Below are positions 13,656 through 26,330 of a DNA stretch of 64,000 bases, in pieces. The notes beneath the pieces are model-generated. The model searched no databases. It was not told where the DNA came from and worked only from the letters and a program-made list of their open reading frames with translations. Each line of letters starts with the position of its first letter. Positions within the stretch are counted from its first letter, which is position 1. This stretch comes from Alligator mississippiensis (Eukaryota > Chordata > Crocodylia > Alligatoridae): the NCBI RefSeq assembly GCF_030867095.1, contig NC_081835.1, forward strand, positions 47,413,892 through 47,477,891, read 5' to 3'. The position numbers were made by a program, and so were the translations under genes.

Positions 13656-14462
13656 GGAAGATCAACAGTTTCATTAAAAAAACATAGATCCTTTTCAATA
13701 TTTTGACTTTCCCATCTAATTGAGGATGGAAACAACTGCTGAAATATCAGAGCTGGCTTTCAACTCTAATAGCTGAATAGCAGATTCTGGTGGCAGTAGA
13801 ACAGGGGTCTGCAATTAAAACTCCACTTGTACGGTGCACTTCCCCAAGGATCACGCCTGCACATTAATGAATTGCTGTGAGGACCCTAGATTCCCTGCTC
13901 TGCTTTTTAGATCCATTTCATTTAATAAAGTGGTTGAATAAAAAAGAACAGGAGTCCATTGGGATTGCACTGGATGAGTGCATGTGTTCCATGGACTGTC
14001 TGTTGTGCAGAAGAAGGAAGCTGTTGTGCTAAGCAGTGTTGGGTGGACAGTGGTACTGGGAGGAGAGATGGGGAGGTGGGGGAATAGAGCTTGTCTGGGC
14101 AGGATTTGGGGTAGATCCTGTGAGATCCTCAGGTTCTTGAACTTCCTTGTTCATCATATGGGAGATATTCTGGGCTATGGCAATTACATTCAAACATCTG
14201 CTTTGCTGAAGCTTTAAGCTTGCAGTTCAAATCAGAAATAGTTGATGGCTGCAACAGCAGCATTAAATCAAGCACATTGCCCAGTGACAGCATCCTTTTT
14301 CCTAGCTGGGATTCTGTGTTGGCTGCCCTTTACTCCTGTTACCATGAAGAGTCAATGCATCTGTGGCAGAGGGAGCTCCTGCTTGTGAATCATGGACAGA
14401 ACTGGTTACTAAGCACAGACGTGCAAACCCACCGATGGTAGTAAGGGTGCATAGCTGTCACC

Positions 14463-14731
14463 GGGCGCCTCTACACAAGATATTTTACTGCACAGCAGGA
14501 TAATTTGCTGTGCAGTAATGTGTAACTGTCTACATGTGTCCAGGAATTAGGGCAAAGTAGACTAATATCTGCTCTGCCAGATAATTCTGTTAGATACAAG
14601 TGGTATCTGACAGTGCAGTAAATTACTGCATTTAAATGCACGTGTAGACAGTGATGTCAGGATTAGTTTACTCTGGCTCAAATAGAGCCAGAGTGTATTC
14701 AGTTGCATTAATTGCATATGTAGGCATGCCC
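14463..14731. mobile_element. MITE-like palindromic element, family unknown
   Basis: Left GGGCGCCTCTACACAAGATA and right TATGTAGGCATGCCC are imperfect inverted ends. An internal perfect 12-bp stem TACTGCACAGCA / TGCTGTGCAGTA sits near 14490-14520. Words such as 'gtgtagac' and 'tgcagtaa' are shared with 55.6 kb. Confidence 0.5.
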
Positions 14732-15591
14732 ACTGGGTGCTGAATTTGGACCCCATGGGACCGCCAAAGGGAAGTGGTTGGCCTGAGGCACCCTCATTGA
14801 TACTGATGGCCAGAGCTGCCTAGGAAATTATCCTCCTGCCTTTTTTTGCACACTTTTATTTAAATCTTTTTAGTTTTCATGGAAAATAGTCAAACTCAGC
14901 CCCATTTCCATTTTTGGCCACTGAAAAACATTAATTTTCTGGCAACCAAAAATAAAACAACCCTTTTGATTTCCAGCAATGGCAAACAAACATCCTTTTT
15001 TGTTGTTTTTCAAGTTACCCTGTGTTTTTTTAATGAAAAGCCATATCTTTTTGACAATTAGTTTTAGAAAACCACCTATTTAGTCAAAAGGGCATTTTCT
15101 GATAGAAAAATATTTTTTGATAGAAAATTTTCAACCAGCTGTAGGGCTGAGGCAGAGAAAAAGATTTTACTTTGCTCCAGTGTGAGCCTGGGACACTAGC
15201 AAGGAGAGGAAATGGTTTTAGCTGGAAAAGGCACATATTTTCTCAGGAGTCATTGACAGAAGAAAAGCCTAGAGCCCCATAATGCCACTTAAATAGTCAT
15301 GGAACAGATCTGTGCTGTGGAGGATTGGGAGGGGCTTGGCAAACTAATGTAGTGCAGCACCTCAGTACCCAGAGGCAGAACTCCATAGCCCAGCATGCCC
15401 AAACTGTCAGGGGCTGGGAACTCTGTGGAGATAACAAGGGTTCAACAACCATCTCTGTCTTGGGACTTGTGTGTCCACAGGGCTAGTCATCTAGGAACAG
15501 AGGTTCCTGAATACCACCCTATGTGGACAGGCTTATTTAAGAGTAAGAATGTCTTGTACTAATTTATCTGTGCTTTGAAAGTGGATTAAAC

Positions 15592-15884
15592 CAGGAGTTG
15601 GCAACCTATGAACCCATGGACCCAATCCAGCCTACAAAGCCATTGGATCTGGCCCTTGGAACAGGGGCTTCAGTGGCAGGGGGCTTTGCCCACCCTGCTG
15701 CGTCTGCTACACTGCAGCTGGGCAGCCAGGCACTTAGCCCATGCCGTGCCATAGCTGGGCAGGAGAGAGAAGCAGGTGGGGGTGGGAGAGAAGTGACAGT
15801 GCAGCACTTGAGTCCTAGCACTGCCTACCTTTGACCTGAGCTGGGTCATTCCAGCCCACCACCAGAAAGTGTTGCAAACCCCTA
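15592..15884. mobile_element. hAT MITE
   Basis: Perfect 8-bp duplication GATTAAAC (15584-15591 and 15885-15892). Inverted ends CAGGAGTTGGCAACC / GTTGCAAACCCCTA. Confidence 0.8.
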
Positions 15885-15892
15885 GATTAAAC

Positions 15893-18800
15893 TAAGCAAG
15901 ATATTTTGCAATAATCACAACCGTAGAGGGACAGTGATAGCTATTGTGTTTTCAGTCCATGCGTTACTATAAGCAAAATTTATACTCAAGTGTGGACAAG
16001 CCTTAACTCAATAATGGACTCTCAAATGAACAACTCCTGGCTGTCTGTGGTGGAGAGGACCCACTGTGACATGATAACAGTGTTGTGCAGCGTCATCCCT
16101 TCTTAGCATAGACTTTCTAATAGATCCATACCCTTCCTTGCACCATACAACCCTCTGTATCTGGCCCTTTGAACCAAACTCCCATTTATCCAAACCTCAG
16201 TGAAATCACACTGCTTCTACCTCTGCCTCTGAGTGTTTGTGATGTGCTCCTCACCATTTGGATACTCAAGAGAACAGTTCCTTAAAATGTACAAAATGCT
16301 AGGGAGGGTCATTAATACCCGTTATGCCACATTTCTTCCCTTGGAACATTTGTGCTGGCCAAAGTTTCATGTTGTGTCAGATCGCTTGTACAAAGGCTTA
16401 TTGACTAGAAGCAAATGCCAGGATTCCCCACCTCTCCAATACAAGTTTCATCATATATTTTAAGCCTAGGTGGTTCATAAAAGATTAAACATATCATTGG
16501 CTCTGCCGCGCAGGTCACCAGTTTTGCCCTTTAAATCCGACATTTTGGAAGGAAGCAAGGAAGAAAGCTTTTTGTGATCTTCTTTGTTAGTTCCTCTCAA
16601 TGTGCTTAGAGTTTTGGAATACAGAAGAATGGGCAATAGGATAGTGTGATAAATGCAGGTTATCACTTCGCACTGTAGGTTATTACGTTGATGTCAGTCA
16701 CTGCCATATGAGGTGGGTGGATGGACAAATGGATAGATGGATGGATTACCTAAATAGATATCAGGGGAAAAAATCCCATCAGAAAGAAGGTTGTGTTGCC
16801 TGCCTGCAATGTGATCAATAGGCTGTACTTTACTGCTGGGAAATTATAACCAAAGAATGCAATCCATTTAAATCACAGGACACATATAAGACACCATATC
16901 AAAAGACTAGCCTGAATCAAAATCCAGTATCCAAATAGTCCTGAATTCTTGGGGGGTTGAAATTTCAGCCTCACTCTTACAGCTCATCCTTATCTCTAAT
17001 TAAAGATAAACATTTTGATCCTAAATTTGTGCCCATGGCATGCCCATCAATGAAGTATCCTGTGATGCCCCAGTGCAGCATTGGCTGAGTAACAAATGAT
17101 GTGCCACCCCTATGCTCAGCCCATCACTCCCCTCAGCAACACGGTGCTTTCACTGCCGCCAGTTCCCTTTCAGGAGTTATGGGGCACTTTAGTGCCAACC
17201 TTCCTGCCTCTGCATGGCATAGTCTGATAGAGGGTGCTCACATGAGTATGATTCCCCTGTGCACACTACATCCCTGAACCTTCTCTGCATATGACTTCCC
17301 CATTGATGTGACTGTCAGCAGCCCTACCGTGGCCAGGGCTTGGGTATTGCTGTTCCCATGCTGTCCTACCCGTGATCTGGCCCCTGTCCATGCTGCTGTC
17401 AGAGGAGCTGCAGCAATGGGCACTAGGGGGGTATGGAAGGGACTGTCTTGGCACAATAAACTGAGCCCTACAAAGCAATGCAAGCATTTCTGTGTAAGCC
17501 CCAGAGCTGTTAGTCTAGGATGTGGGGAAATGGGGGGTGGCAGCTATGATGGCTTCTATTCTAATGGCAGTGCACCCCACTCATTGTCAGTGTGGTTCCT
17601 CCACCTGCCCAGAAGAAGAGCCTAAAAAAATACACCCAGCTATCCTCACGTGTGCCAGCCCACACTTAACGTATGGAGAATGAGGATTGTGCATTTGGTT
17701 TTCAGGGCAGAAATGTTTGCAAGGCACCAAGGAGAGAAAGCACATTCCCTGCTCTTCTCCTCCAAGTCAGCAGCTCTGTAAGTATTCATCAAATAGCCTT
17801 TAACAGCCTCTAACAGAGCAATAGATCCCAAATTCCATTCCACCCACGTACATCTTCTTAACAGAATATCTGTGTTTGTTCACTCTGTTGTCTGGCCTCC
17901 TGTCAAGATATCCTGCAGCCAGCCTGGAGCTGCTTCTAATGGGCTGCCAGGGGATTTGTTCTCTGACAGGAGTGTGTACCGGGTGCTGACAGCTCGCTGG
18001 AACGACTCGCGCTACCCGCGGGATTGGAAATTGGTCTCTCATTTTCACCCTGTCACAGCAACGCAGCAGCGGAGCGAAGAACAGTGATGCTGTCTTTCTG
18101 TAGATTTCCACTGCTAGGTGGGGCAGGGCAGGGTGACAGTGCTGGGGTGGGCAGGCCTTCCCTGTGGAGGGTACACAGTACCCCAGGCCAAGCTGTGGGG
18201 TGGGACTGCACCATTGAAGGATGATATTTCATTAACCCTCTGTTACCCATCTTGGGGGTGTGCTTGGTGTCATATTTGTGATTGATAGCAGCTCTCATTG
18301 GTACAAGGACTAGGGGAACCCAAGTGAACCAGCAGGACACTGGTGGGGCAAACTTGAGTGCCGGAGGCCCTGGGCAGGTGAATGCAAACATCTGTGTAAT
18401 TTACACCATTGATGTACATTACACTGGGATCAGGAGCAGACAGATGTGCAGTTGTCCCTGGGTAGCTCACACGGTAGACAGCTGCAATTGCATCACCATT
18501 AGGCAAGGGGGAGAAGGTAACAGTCTGTTTGCCTTCAGCAAACTGCTACACTTGGATGGACATGGAAAAACGAAACCTGAACTGATGTAACTTACATTGG
18601 TAAGTTTTTACCTTTGGTTCTTTCCCAGGTAATTCTGCACTGTATTGCACAAAGTGACCCTGGTTAGGAATTTGTATCATCTGTCTGTCACTTTTTTTAC
18701 ATTGCTGTAATGCTGCTTGTACAGACAGGAACATTTTTCCCTGTCCAAGGACTCAAGAGTGTGAATCTGTTTTCCATGGCCCGCCCTTGTGGCTTCAAGG

Positions 18801-20263
18801 AGCCCTTCACCTTGGGGCCCACATGACATGAGATCTAGTCTCTTTCAGCTACTTACCTCCATCTAAGGGACTAAAATATCCCGAGAAGAGTAGATCTTCA
18901 GGTGCAGCAAAGTAGTTGTGCATGCTTATGGGAGCCCACACCAGGACTGAAGCTGCTTGGGCTCAGGTGAAATGCAGTATAGGTGCAGCAGCATACAGCT
19001 GTGTGTACAGGTGAGGCTGAGCACAGAGGCAGGCGAGTGGAAGGTTGCAGGTACATGTGAGAGCACTGAAGTCAAATCAGTTATGTAAGGATGATGGCCC
19101 TGTTCACACCACCAAGAGCATGTCGGGTCTTGAGAGTTCATGAGAACAGGGGCACATGGACAGTAGCCAGAAATGGGGGGAGCGGAGAAGGCAGTGAGGA
19201 AAAGCAAGAAAAAACCTGTGAACATTAACCACACTTTCAGACTGAGGACAATTGGCGTGCGCAGCTACGTCCTTTCAGTGCACACATACTGAGGTTGCTC
19301 CTACACACACTGAGCGTGTGTGCTCAGAGTACTTTGTGCATGAAAATACCCAGCGTCTGCGCAAGAAATCAAGTACACAGACTAGGCACACAATCATGTG
19401 GGTATTGCTGAAGCCAGGTCCCAAATACATATTCCAAAGCAGCTGCCTGAAGAGCCAAAACACAGATGTGTCAGGGGTACCATCCTGGTTCTGTTGACAT
19501 CTATGGTAAAATTCTCATTGGTTTCTCTGGGACTGGTATTTCACCAAGTTGGTGAAAATGGAGGGGCTGGTCCAACAAGGCCAGACCTACAACTGGGTTT
19601 CATACTCCTGAACAGCCCCTCCTGGACAGCTCAGGGGAAATACTGTGCTTAGCACCTTGCAGGCGCAGCCTTACTGTACTCCAGGTAAGCAGACGAGCTG
19701 CCTGTAACATGGCTGGGCTACTGAGGTGAATGAGAAGAGGAGAGGAAAGGTCCAGGAGCAGGCAGAGCATGGTAGTGTGGGATGCAGAGGGGACGTGGTG
19801 CAAACAAGCAGGGAGAGCTCAGGGTGGAAAGAGACTCTTGCCCTGAACTGAGTGCTGGGATCCTGCCATTCCCACCGAGGTCCCTTCCTCCCCATTTCTC
19901 TGTGTCAGAGAGGGCTGGAGAGGAGCCTGCAGCCCCACGAGGAACGCGAGAGCAACACCTGCAAGTGACCCTCAGCCACACAGTGCCAGAAATCTCACCA
20001 AGCAGGTAGCTCTGCCACAATTCCAGCCCCTTTCCCAGAGCAGTATCCGTATCCAGCCCTAGGGGCTTCACCAGCCAGCATGCCCCAGGATCCTCGAGCT
20101 CCTAAAGTCCAGGTCCTAAGAACCCCCAGAGAAGGACGAAGGCTCCCACAGTCCAGTCTCAGCATTCACTGAGCTCATGTAAAAACGGCTGGACTCTGGG
20201 AATAGGCTTTTCTCTGGTTGTTCCAAAATCTGGGTCAGGAGCATGGAGGACAATACATTGATC
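15893..20263. other. Non-coding DNA upstream of miR-135a
   Basis: A GATG-rich simple stretch lies at 16.71-16.75 kb and a small CpG cluster at 17.99-18.08 kb (gctcgctggaacgactcgcg). No exon is supported. The pri-miR-135a promoter could lie here, but nothing identifies it. Confidence 0.5.
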
Positions 20264-20425
20264 CACTGATTGTCAACCAGAGATTTTTGTAACAAACAAA
20301 CTGCTTTAATATTTTTCTGTAGTAAAAAAAAAAATGAAATGGTGAAAACCAAGAGCTGACATTTTCTGAGCGTGCCTCAAGTCAGTCCAGGGGTGCCTCA
20401 GGTATAAAAAGGTTGAGACATCCTG
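20264..20425. mobile_element. hAT-like MITE fragment
   Basis: CACTGATTGTCAACCAG at the left and AAAAGGTTGAGACATCCTG at the right are degenerate versions of the CAGTGGTTCTCAACC hAT terminus. Flanking duplication not seen. It lies about 370 bp before the miR-135a hairpin. Confidence 0.5.
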
Positions 20426-20781
20426 CAAGCCCATCCTCCTTGCAAGTCCCTTCTGTGGGAGTGTCTTTGAAAGAAGTCATTCTCTTTTCTGTCTGAAATG
20501 GTTTTTTTCTCTTTCACCCAGGATTCATCTGCATCCTGCACCTGGACACAGACCCTTGGACAAGTATCAAGGCACCTTTGTGCATTGTGCCGCCTCAGAG
20601 CCTGCCCTAGGACTAGTTGTACTCCAGACTCACTGCAGGGCCCCAGGAGAAAGTTTTTGAGAGGCAACCTCTCCCAGGAGGAGGGTATGGGAAGAGAGGC
20701 TGGGGAAGGGAGGGGGGAGATCTCATGTGATGGAAGAGACTCCACCCCTATCTGCTGCCCAGCAGAGAAGAAGCACTTTGG

Positions 20782-20868
20782 GTCCCACTGTGTTATATGG
20801 CTTTTTATTCCTATGTGATTATACTACTCCTTTCATATAGGGATTGAAGCCGTGCAATACGCTGGGGA
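20782..20868 (+). ncRNA. MIR135A: microRNA precursor miR-135a
   Basis: The 5p arm TATGGCTTTTTATTCCTATG continuing TGA (20796-20818) matches the recalled mature miR-135a-5p over all 23 bases. A short loop and the 3p arm starting TATAGGGATTGAAGCCGTG (20836-20857) follow; the arms pair as GGCUU/AAGCC and CCUAUG/CAUAUAGG. In mammals mir-135a-1 lies at the 3' end of GLYCTK on the opposite strand. Here it is also on the strand opposite GLYCTK, about 7.3 kb beyond the stop codon, so orientation and neighbourhood fit the orthologue. The primary transcript start is not recognisable. Its targets in other species include HOX and signalling genes; nothing in this window tests that. Confidence 0.96.
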
Positions 20869-20869
20869 T

Positions 20870-23800
20870 GGGCAGCGGAAAACATCCCCAGGCAAGAAAA
20901 TGCTGCTTCTGGGGACCATATCTCAGAAGCATCACCCGCACATCCCTCAAGAGCATTGGTTCAGTGCTACAAGCCATCGGGGGGGCTGAAGCAGCCCCAA
21001 CAGGAGAGACCTGGGTTGGGCTAAGCTTGGCCACTCTGAAGGTGGGAGCTTGTGGGCTCTAAGCACTTTCACAGATTCTTCTCATGACCAGTTCTACAGC
21101 AAGGCCAGCCACACTGGGCAGAGGTAACTAGACTTGTTGCCCCAGGATGATGGCCAGAGACAGTAGCTCTATCATGGACTTGTGTTTTGCCTGTAGCCAT
21201 AGTTTGTATTGAAAAGGGGCATTCAACCCATTGCTTTCCTTGATTGAGTGAGCCAGGTAATATTCCCTCACCATCAGTGAAAGTCGGATGAAACAGGAAC
21301 AGAGTAGTATCCCTTAATAAGTCTGTGAGCCCTCTAAGGATGCTTGACATGTTCTGTGGTTCACAAGCTATCAGAAGGCAGCAGTGTGAATGCCGTGAGG
21401 CCCCATGTCTTTCTGGATAGGTAGGGAGGATGGTTATTTGGGCAAAGGATACAACACCAGGGCACCTGGAAGCTACAGAGAGTCTGTCTGAAGCAGTGTG
21501 CTAGCTGCTGCTTGCAGGCTGCTTTCTGGAGTGGTTTTTCATCTGCGCTTGTGAGAGGAGCCCCTCCTGGAGAATGGGTGAGGAGAGACGGGGCGCTTCT
21601 GGGGAGAAGAGGTGAAACAGGAAAAGAAACATGACAAACAGTGGTGGTCTTTCCCTCCCATGCTGCTTTCACTGTGTTCCTGAGCTGTGAGGTGGCAGTA
21701 CTGCTTTAAGGTTAAGGTTGATGCTAACTCGGAGGTGAAAGGCCTAGCAGTGGGTAGAACCAGCCCTGTGGATGCTGCTGTGCCGGAGGGCTACCCAGCT
21801 GGTGAGGAACTGGCCTTTGGGCTTTAAACAGAAACTGCTCCAGCCCCCAGTGTAAGGTGTGCCAGGGCCATGGCCAGAATGTACTCTGCTCTGGTTGTTC
21901 TCTGCTCCCCAGGTCTATAAGGGACATGGGAAGCAAAACACAAGTCTGAGCAGCCTGGAATTGTACAATGGCTTTTTCCTTAAACGGACACAGATCTTGA
22001 CAGATGGTTTCTTGTGCTAGGGTGAGTGAAGCTGCTCTCAAATGTCTGGGGTCAGGAGCTGAGATCCCTGCTCAGCAGCCCCTGGGGGAGCAGAAATGAG
22101 GGGTACAAAAACCATACGAGAAAGTAGAGAGGTTGGGTTGAAGTTGGGACATCTTGGCAGCTGTACCAGCTCTAGCCTAGGGCTTTAAGAGGGGCAGGGA
22201 AGCAGGCCTAGGCAAGTGGTGGCCTCTTTCTGGTAAACTGGGAGATGCTGGTCCTGTAACTTGATGCTTGCTACACTTCCTGTCCTAGACAAGCACCCAT
22301 CCCTCAATGGAGGCAAAGACAGAGAGACTAGGCTGGCATGAGACTGCCTAAGAGAAAATGAAAGGGCTAAAGGGAGAGAGATCAGGGCAGCAAGGAAGGG
22401 GATGTTAGCTCTGACCTCCTCATGGACTACACCCAGCTAGTGTCAACAGTGGGTTCTGCCCACATGGCTGGGCTGGTTCAGGGTCCTAACCAGGATTGGT
22501 ATGTGGCAGGAAGGATTATCAGCCATGCCAGTGGCTTTAGGGGCACCTGATGTTCCTCCGTACTGAGCAAAGGGGCAGTTCCTCCCAACAGCAATCAGGA
22601 CATGGCAGAGGAAGTACAGAGCTTCCTCTGTGGAGGGGTGAACTCCAAAGGACCACTCCAGGCTGCATCAACTGTGTATCTGCGAAAAGGCACTGGAGAA
22701 CAACAAACACCCAACCAACTTTTCCTGCAGCCACACTGCAAAGTGGGTGGATTACCAGCCCCAGTGAAGGGGTCACCTGGATTCTAGCTCAGCTGGACCA
22801 GGGAACAGGGCTTCAAAGCATCATTAAGCTGAGGTGAGAGGATTTAGCATATGCAGAGGAGGCAGGTTAGAAGCAACATCCAAGGGCCGAAGGTAAGGCT
22901 GCAGTGAAGCTACATCTGCATAAACCATTTGTGCCACAGCTAACACAGTGGAGGCCAGATTGCAGGGAGGGTGCCTAGGCACCGCTATCCCACAAATAAA
23001 ATATTAATGAAAGTGATGATCAAGAAAACGGCTGTACCTGGACTGTAGACAGGCCTTGGAAAAACAAAAGTCTAGGTTTTATGCAAATGCTGCCTGGGCT
23101 AAGGAACAAAGGGGAAGGGATGCAGCATATGATGTATTGGCAGGGCTGCCTCTAAACAACGTTTCTCAAAGTTTCTCGAGAGTCGGCAGCTCCTTAAAAG
23201 GTTCGTATTAATTCTGTCACATTAGCAAAAATAGGCAAAATGACACAGCTTGGGAAAGAGATTAAAGGAGGACCCCTTCCGCTCACTTCATAAAGGAAGG
23301 CCCCATTAACACCTTGTGAAATATTAGCCATTAATCAGCCTCCGCACAGAGGAAAACCATCCACATGTATCATTATTGGATCCTTAATGAAGTGATAATG
23401 GGAATGCCGGGGAGCTGGGATATTAATGTCTCCTAAGAGGCAAAAGCACTGCCAAGGCCAGGAGCCAGGATTTTTAATTTACTGCCAAAAGCTTCCACTG
23501 TTAATAATGGAGTTACTTATCCTGAACATTATCACTGTTTGGCCACAAGCATTCCACACACAGAACAAACTGGGCCTGAGATCACACAGTGCCAGCTGCT
23601 GGGTTTGCTGATCCTCTCCCTCTTGGCTTCCTCGGGGGCAGGAGTGGGCTGAGCATCCCACTGCAATCTTCCCAGCAGGTCGTCCCCTTCAAGCTGCTGC
23701 TCTGTTTCCCTTTCCCCTCACTCTCATTCCATTTTCTTTGTGCTGGTTATGGCATTCCCTGTTTGTATGGAGCCTGCCTGGTGCCTGCCAGCTGGAAATG

Positions 23801-24479
23801 CTTGACTTCTTTTGGAACCATATCTTTGGACTGATCAGTCAAGCACCGGTCTTACCTGCTTGGACTTCAAATCTTTCCCCCCCATCCCCCTTCTGCCTGG
23901 ATCTCTGCATAGGACAGGTGGATTAGCTGTCTGGTGTACTACTTCAGGGCTTGGTTTCCATTTTCTTTCAAGCATAGGAAGTGCAGACTATATATATTAA
24001 AGGTTGCATGAATCTGACAGGATCATCAGTATACTGTATACAGTATCTCTCCATCCTTTCCGCGTTACTGTCTTAGGTGTTGAGGTCCTTGGAGCTGGGA
24101 TTGTATCTTCCTATATGTCTGTACCACCTTAGGGATCTGATTAGACTGGAGTCTCTAGGTATATTATTACTGTAATAGAACTAATGAGCACTGGTTCCCC
24201 CTTTTGCAGTTTTCCAAGCAGATTCAGATTATTCCCAGGCTGACACAGGCAAATCCCACATGCAAATGTGCTTGAATTCCCTAGTGATGAATTCAGTCTT
24301 CCCAGGAGAGCGGTGACATCCTCTAGGCTCTGGAGGTAAATCCATCACACTTCTGAGATCCCTCTGACATCTCCTGGATGTCCTGGGGGCAGCAGCAATA
24401 ATACTTCACTCTTTACATGCTCTTTACATGGTCCCAGATGCGATTCCAGTGTTCACTAATGAATCCTCACAAAACCCCT
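20870..24479. other. Intergenic DNA between miR-135a and GLYCTK
   Basis: No gene. 23180-23560 is repeat-free and rich in ATTA/TAAT words (possible conserved element). 24621-26164 and 26331-27680 are likewise without recognised genes. Confidence 0.5.
23180..23560. promoter_or_regulatory. Candidate conserved non-coding element
   Basis: Repeat-free, CpG-poor, with at least six homeodomain-type ATTA/TAAT cores in 380 bp, lying between miR-135a and GLYCTK. Based on composition only. Confidence 0.2.
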
Positions 24480-24620
24480 GCAGGTCCCCTGTGCTCACAT
24501 CACTGTGCAAATGGGGAAATCAAGGCAAAGGCAGGATAAAAGACTTGTCCAAAGCCTGACAGCACAGGACTGTTGCAGTCACGGTTAGAACTGAAGAGTC
24601 TGACTCCCTTTTACCAGTCT
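24480..24620 (+). repeat. MIR SINE
   Basis: Follows the MIR 3' half: 'caaatggggaaatcaaggcaaag', 'gacttgtccaaagcctgacagc', then 'gaactgaagagtctgactccc'. Old and diverged. Confidence 0.65.
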
Positions 24621-26164
24621 CTCCAGACCTTTCTTTCACTCACTATTGGCAAAGGCTTGGCTCCCAGAAGAAAGAGCAGTATTATAGCAGTAAGTAGAGG
24701 GGGGGGTGGACTTGATACCTTTGACTGTATGGGTGTAAATGTAATAAATCCCCTAGCTTCAGTACAGCTGGGCAGATGCTCAGATCCTTTATCCTGCTCA
24801 GCCTTCATGCAGATGTATGCCCACACTGCCCAAGCAGTGTTTCATACAGTGGTGTCACTGTAAGAGCATGGAAAGGGACCCATAAGAGAGCGCTTTCTGC
24901 TGTTGGAGACTGCAAGGGGAGCTCTCTCATCTTCAATCCCCAGCCTTTTTTCTGAGTGGCAGCAGAGCTATGTTTTCCTAAACCGAGAACCTACATGACC
25001 CATTAGCTCAGGAGTGAAGCCTACAGCCACATGGTTAGGAAACATTTGAAGAATTACTCTAGCCTCAGTGTCCTTGACCATCTTTGCCTGGCCCAAAGGA
25101 GATGGGACAAGAAAAAAAAGTCCACAGAAGCCAAGTGAATGCAGATGCAAAATGTACTTCAAACAGCCGTGTCCTTTCATCAGACCTTTTATCAGTTTCC
25201 TCCTTCACAACATGAACTCATTTTAATTAATACTGAATTGTGCCTATTTAAAAAGTCAGGATGATGTCAGCGGCACGTACGATAAGCATCACTGGGATTT
25301 CACTGAAGAAGTGCATGAATGCCAGCTCCAGCAGCATTCCCAAGGACTAATGCAATGTTTGGCAGGTGGAAAAGGTTACATGTGCATAGGAGAGCACAAG
25401 GGTGAGATCCTTAACTGCTATAAACATATTCTGTTGAGTCAGGGGAACTATATGGATTCACAGAGCTGTCTAGTTCATCCCATTTTTATGAATCCTTGCA
25501 AAACTTTTTTTCTGTGCCATGAATCATTTGAGTAATGCTGTAAATTTGAGATCTCCACTCTGGTGCACCTGCTGCACTACTGAGGGCAAGTTAAACAGAG
25601 CAAGCAGTGCTCCAAGTACCTCCAGGTTAAATACATCTGGTCTACTGCAGGATGGCCTAGGTCCCCCTGGGTTACGCTCGTCTGCTGGGGAGACCGCCTG
25701 CTCTACTGCCAGTCTCCCAGTGATAAGTGAGAACGGTACAGCAGAGGGCTGGCAGTAATAAGGTAAGAGCTAAAATCTGGTCTGATCTTTTTAATCCAAT
25801 TCAAATTCAGACTGACTCCACTTAGCTGGATTTTCACCCATTCAACAGAGAGAAGTCTGGTGTGAAGCAGTTAGCATGGCTCTTCAGCCAATGGTCCTGA
25901 CCCATAACCAAGCACTCTGAACACATTCTTGTTCCTTTCACATTTATTATTTGCACAACTATCATGCACAGAGGCTTAACTAGAAGACATGGCCTGGCCA
26001 CACTGAAACATGGTGAAAATAATTAAAATGGCACCCTCTGTAATTCATTGGAAAACTGGGAGAGCATGCACAGAAAGGTAGCCAGGCTCCTCTTTACTCA
26101 GTCTTACCCCTGACACTATTCATTCACTCAGCTTTATAATACTCTGTAGGTCTCTACTACCAAC

Positions 26165-26330
26165 TATCAGCAGACCTCAAAGCAGTTACCAAACATTTGG
26201 TAATTCAACCCTGTAAGGTAGGTACTGATTAGCATCCCCATGTTACACAACAATTGAGGCTCAGAAAATAAGTAACTTTATACATAGCAGCGTTGGAACA
26301 GGATAGATTATCCAGTAACTAGACAAGCCT
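26165..26330 (+). repeat. MIR SINE
   Basis: 'ggtaattcaaccctgtaaggtaggtactgattagcatccccatgttaca' then 'ttgaggctcagaaaataagtaac': MIR core and 3' region. Confidence 0.75.

Noticed and set aside
1-20000. DNAH1 (expected beyond GLYCTK in mammals)
   Set aside because: No dynein motor or stem exon recognised; it may lie outside the window.
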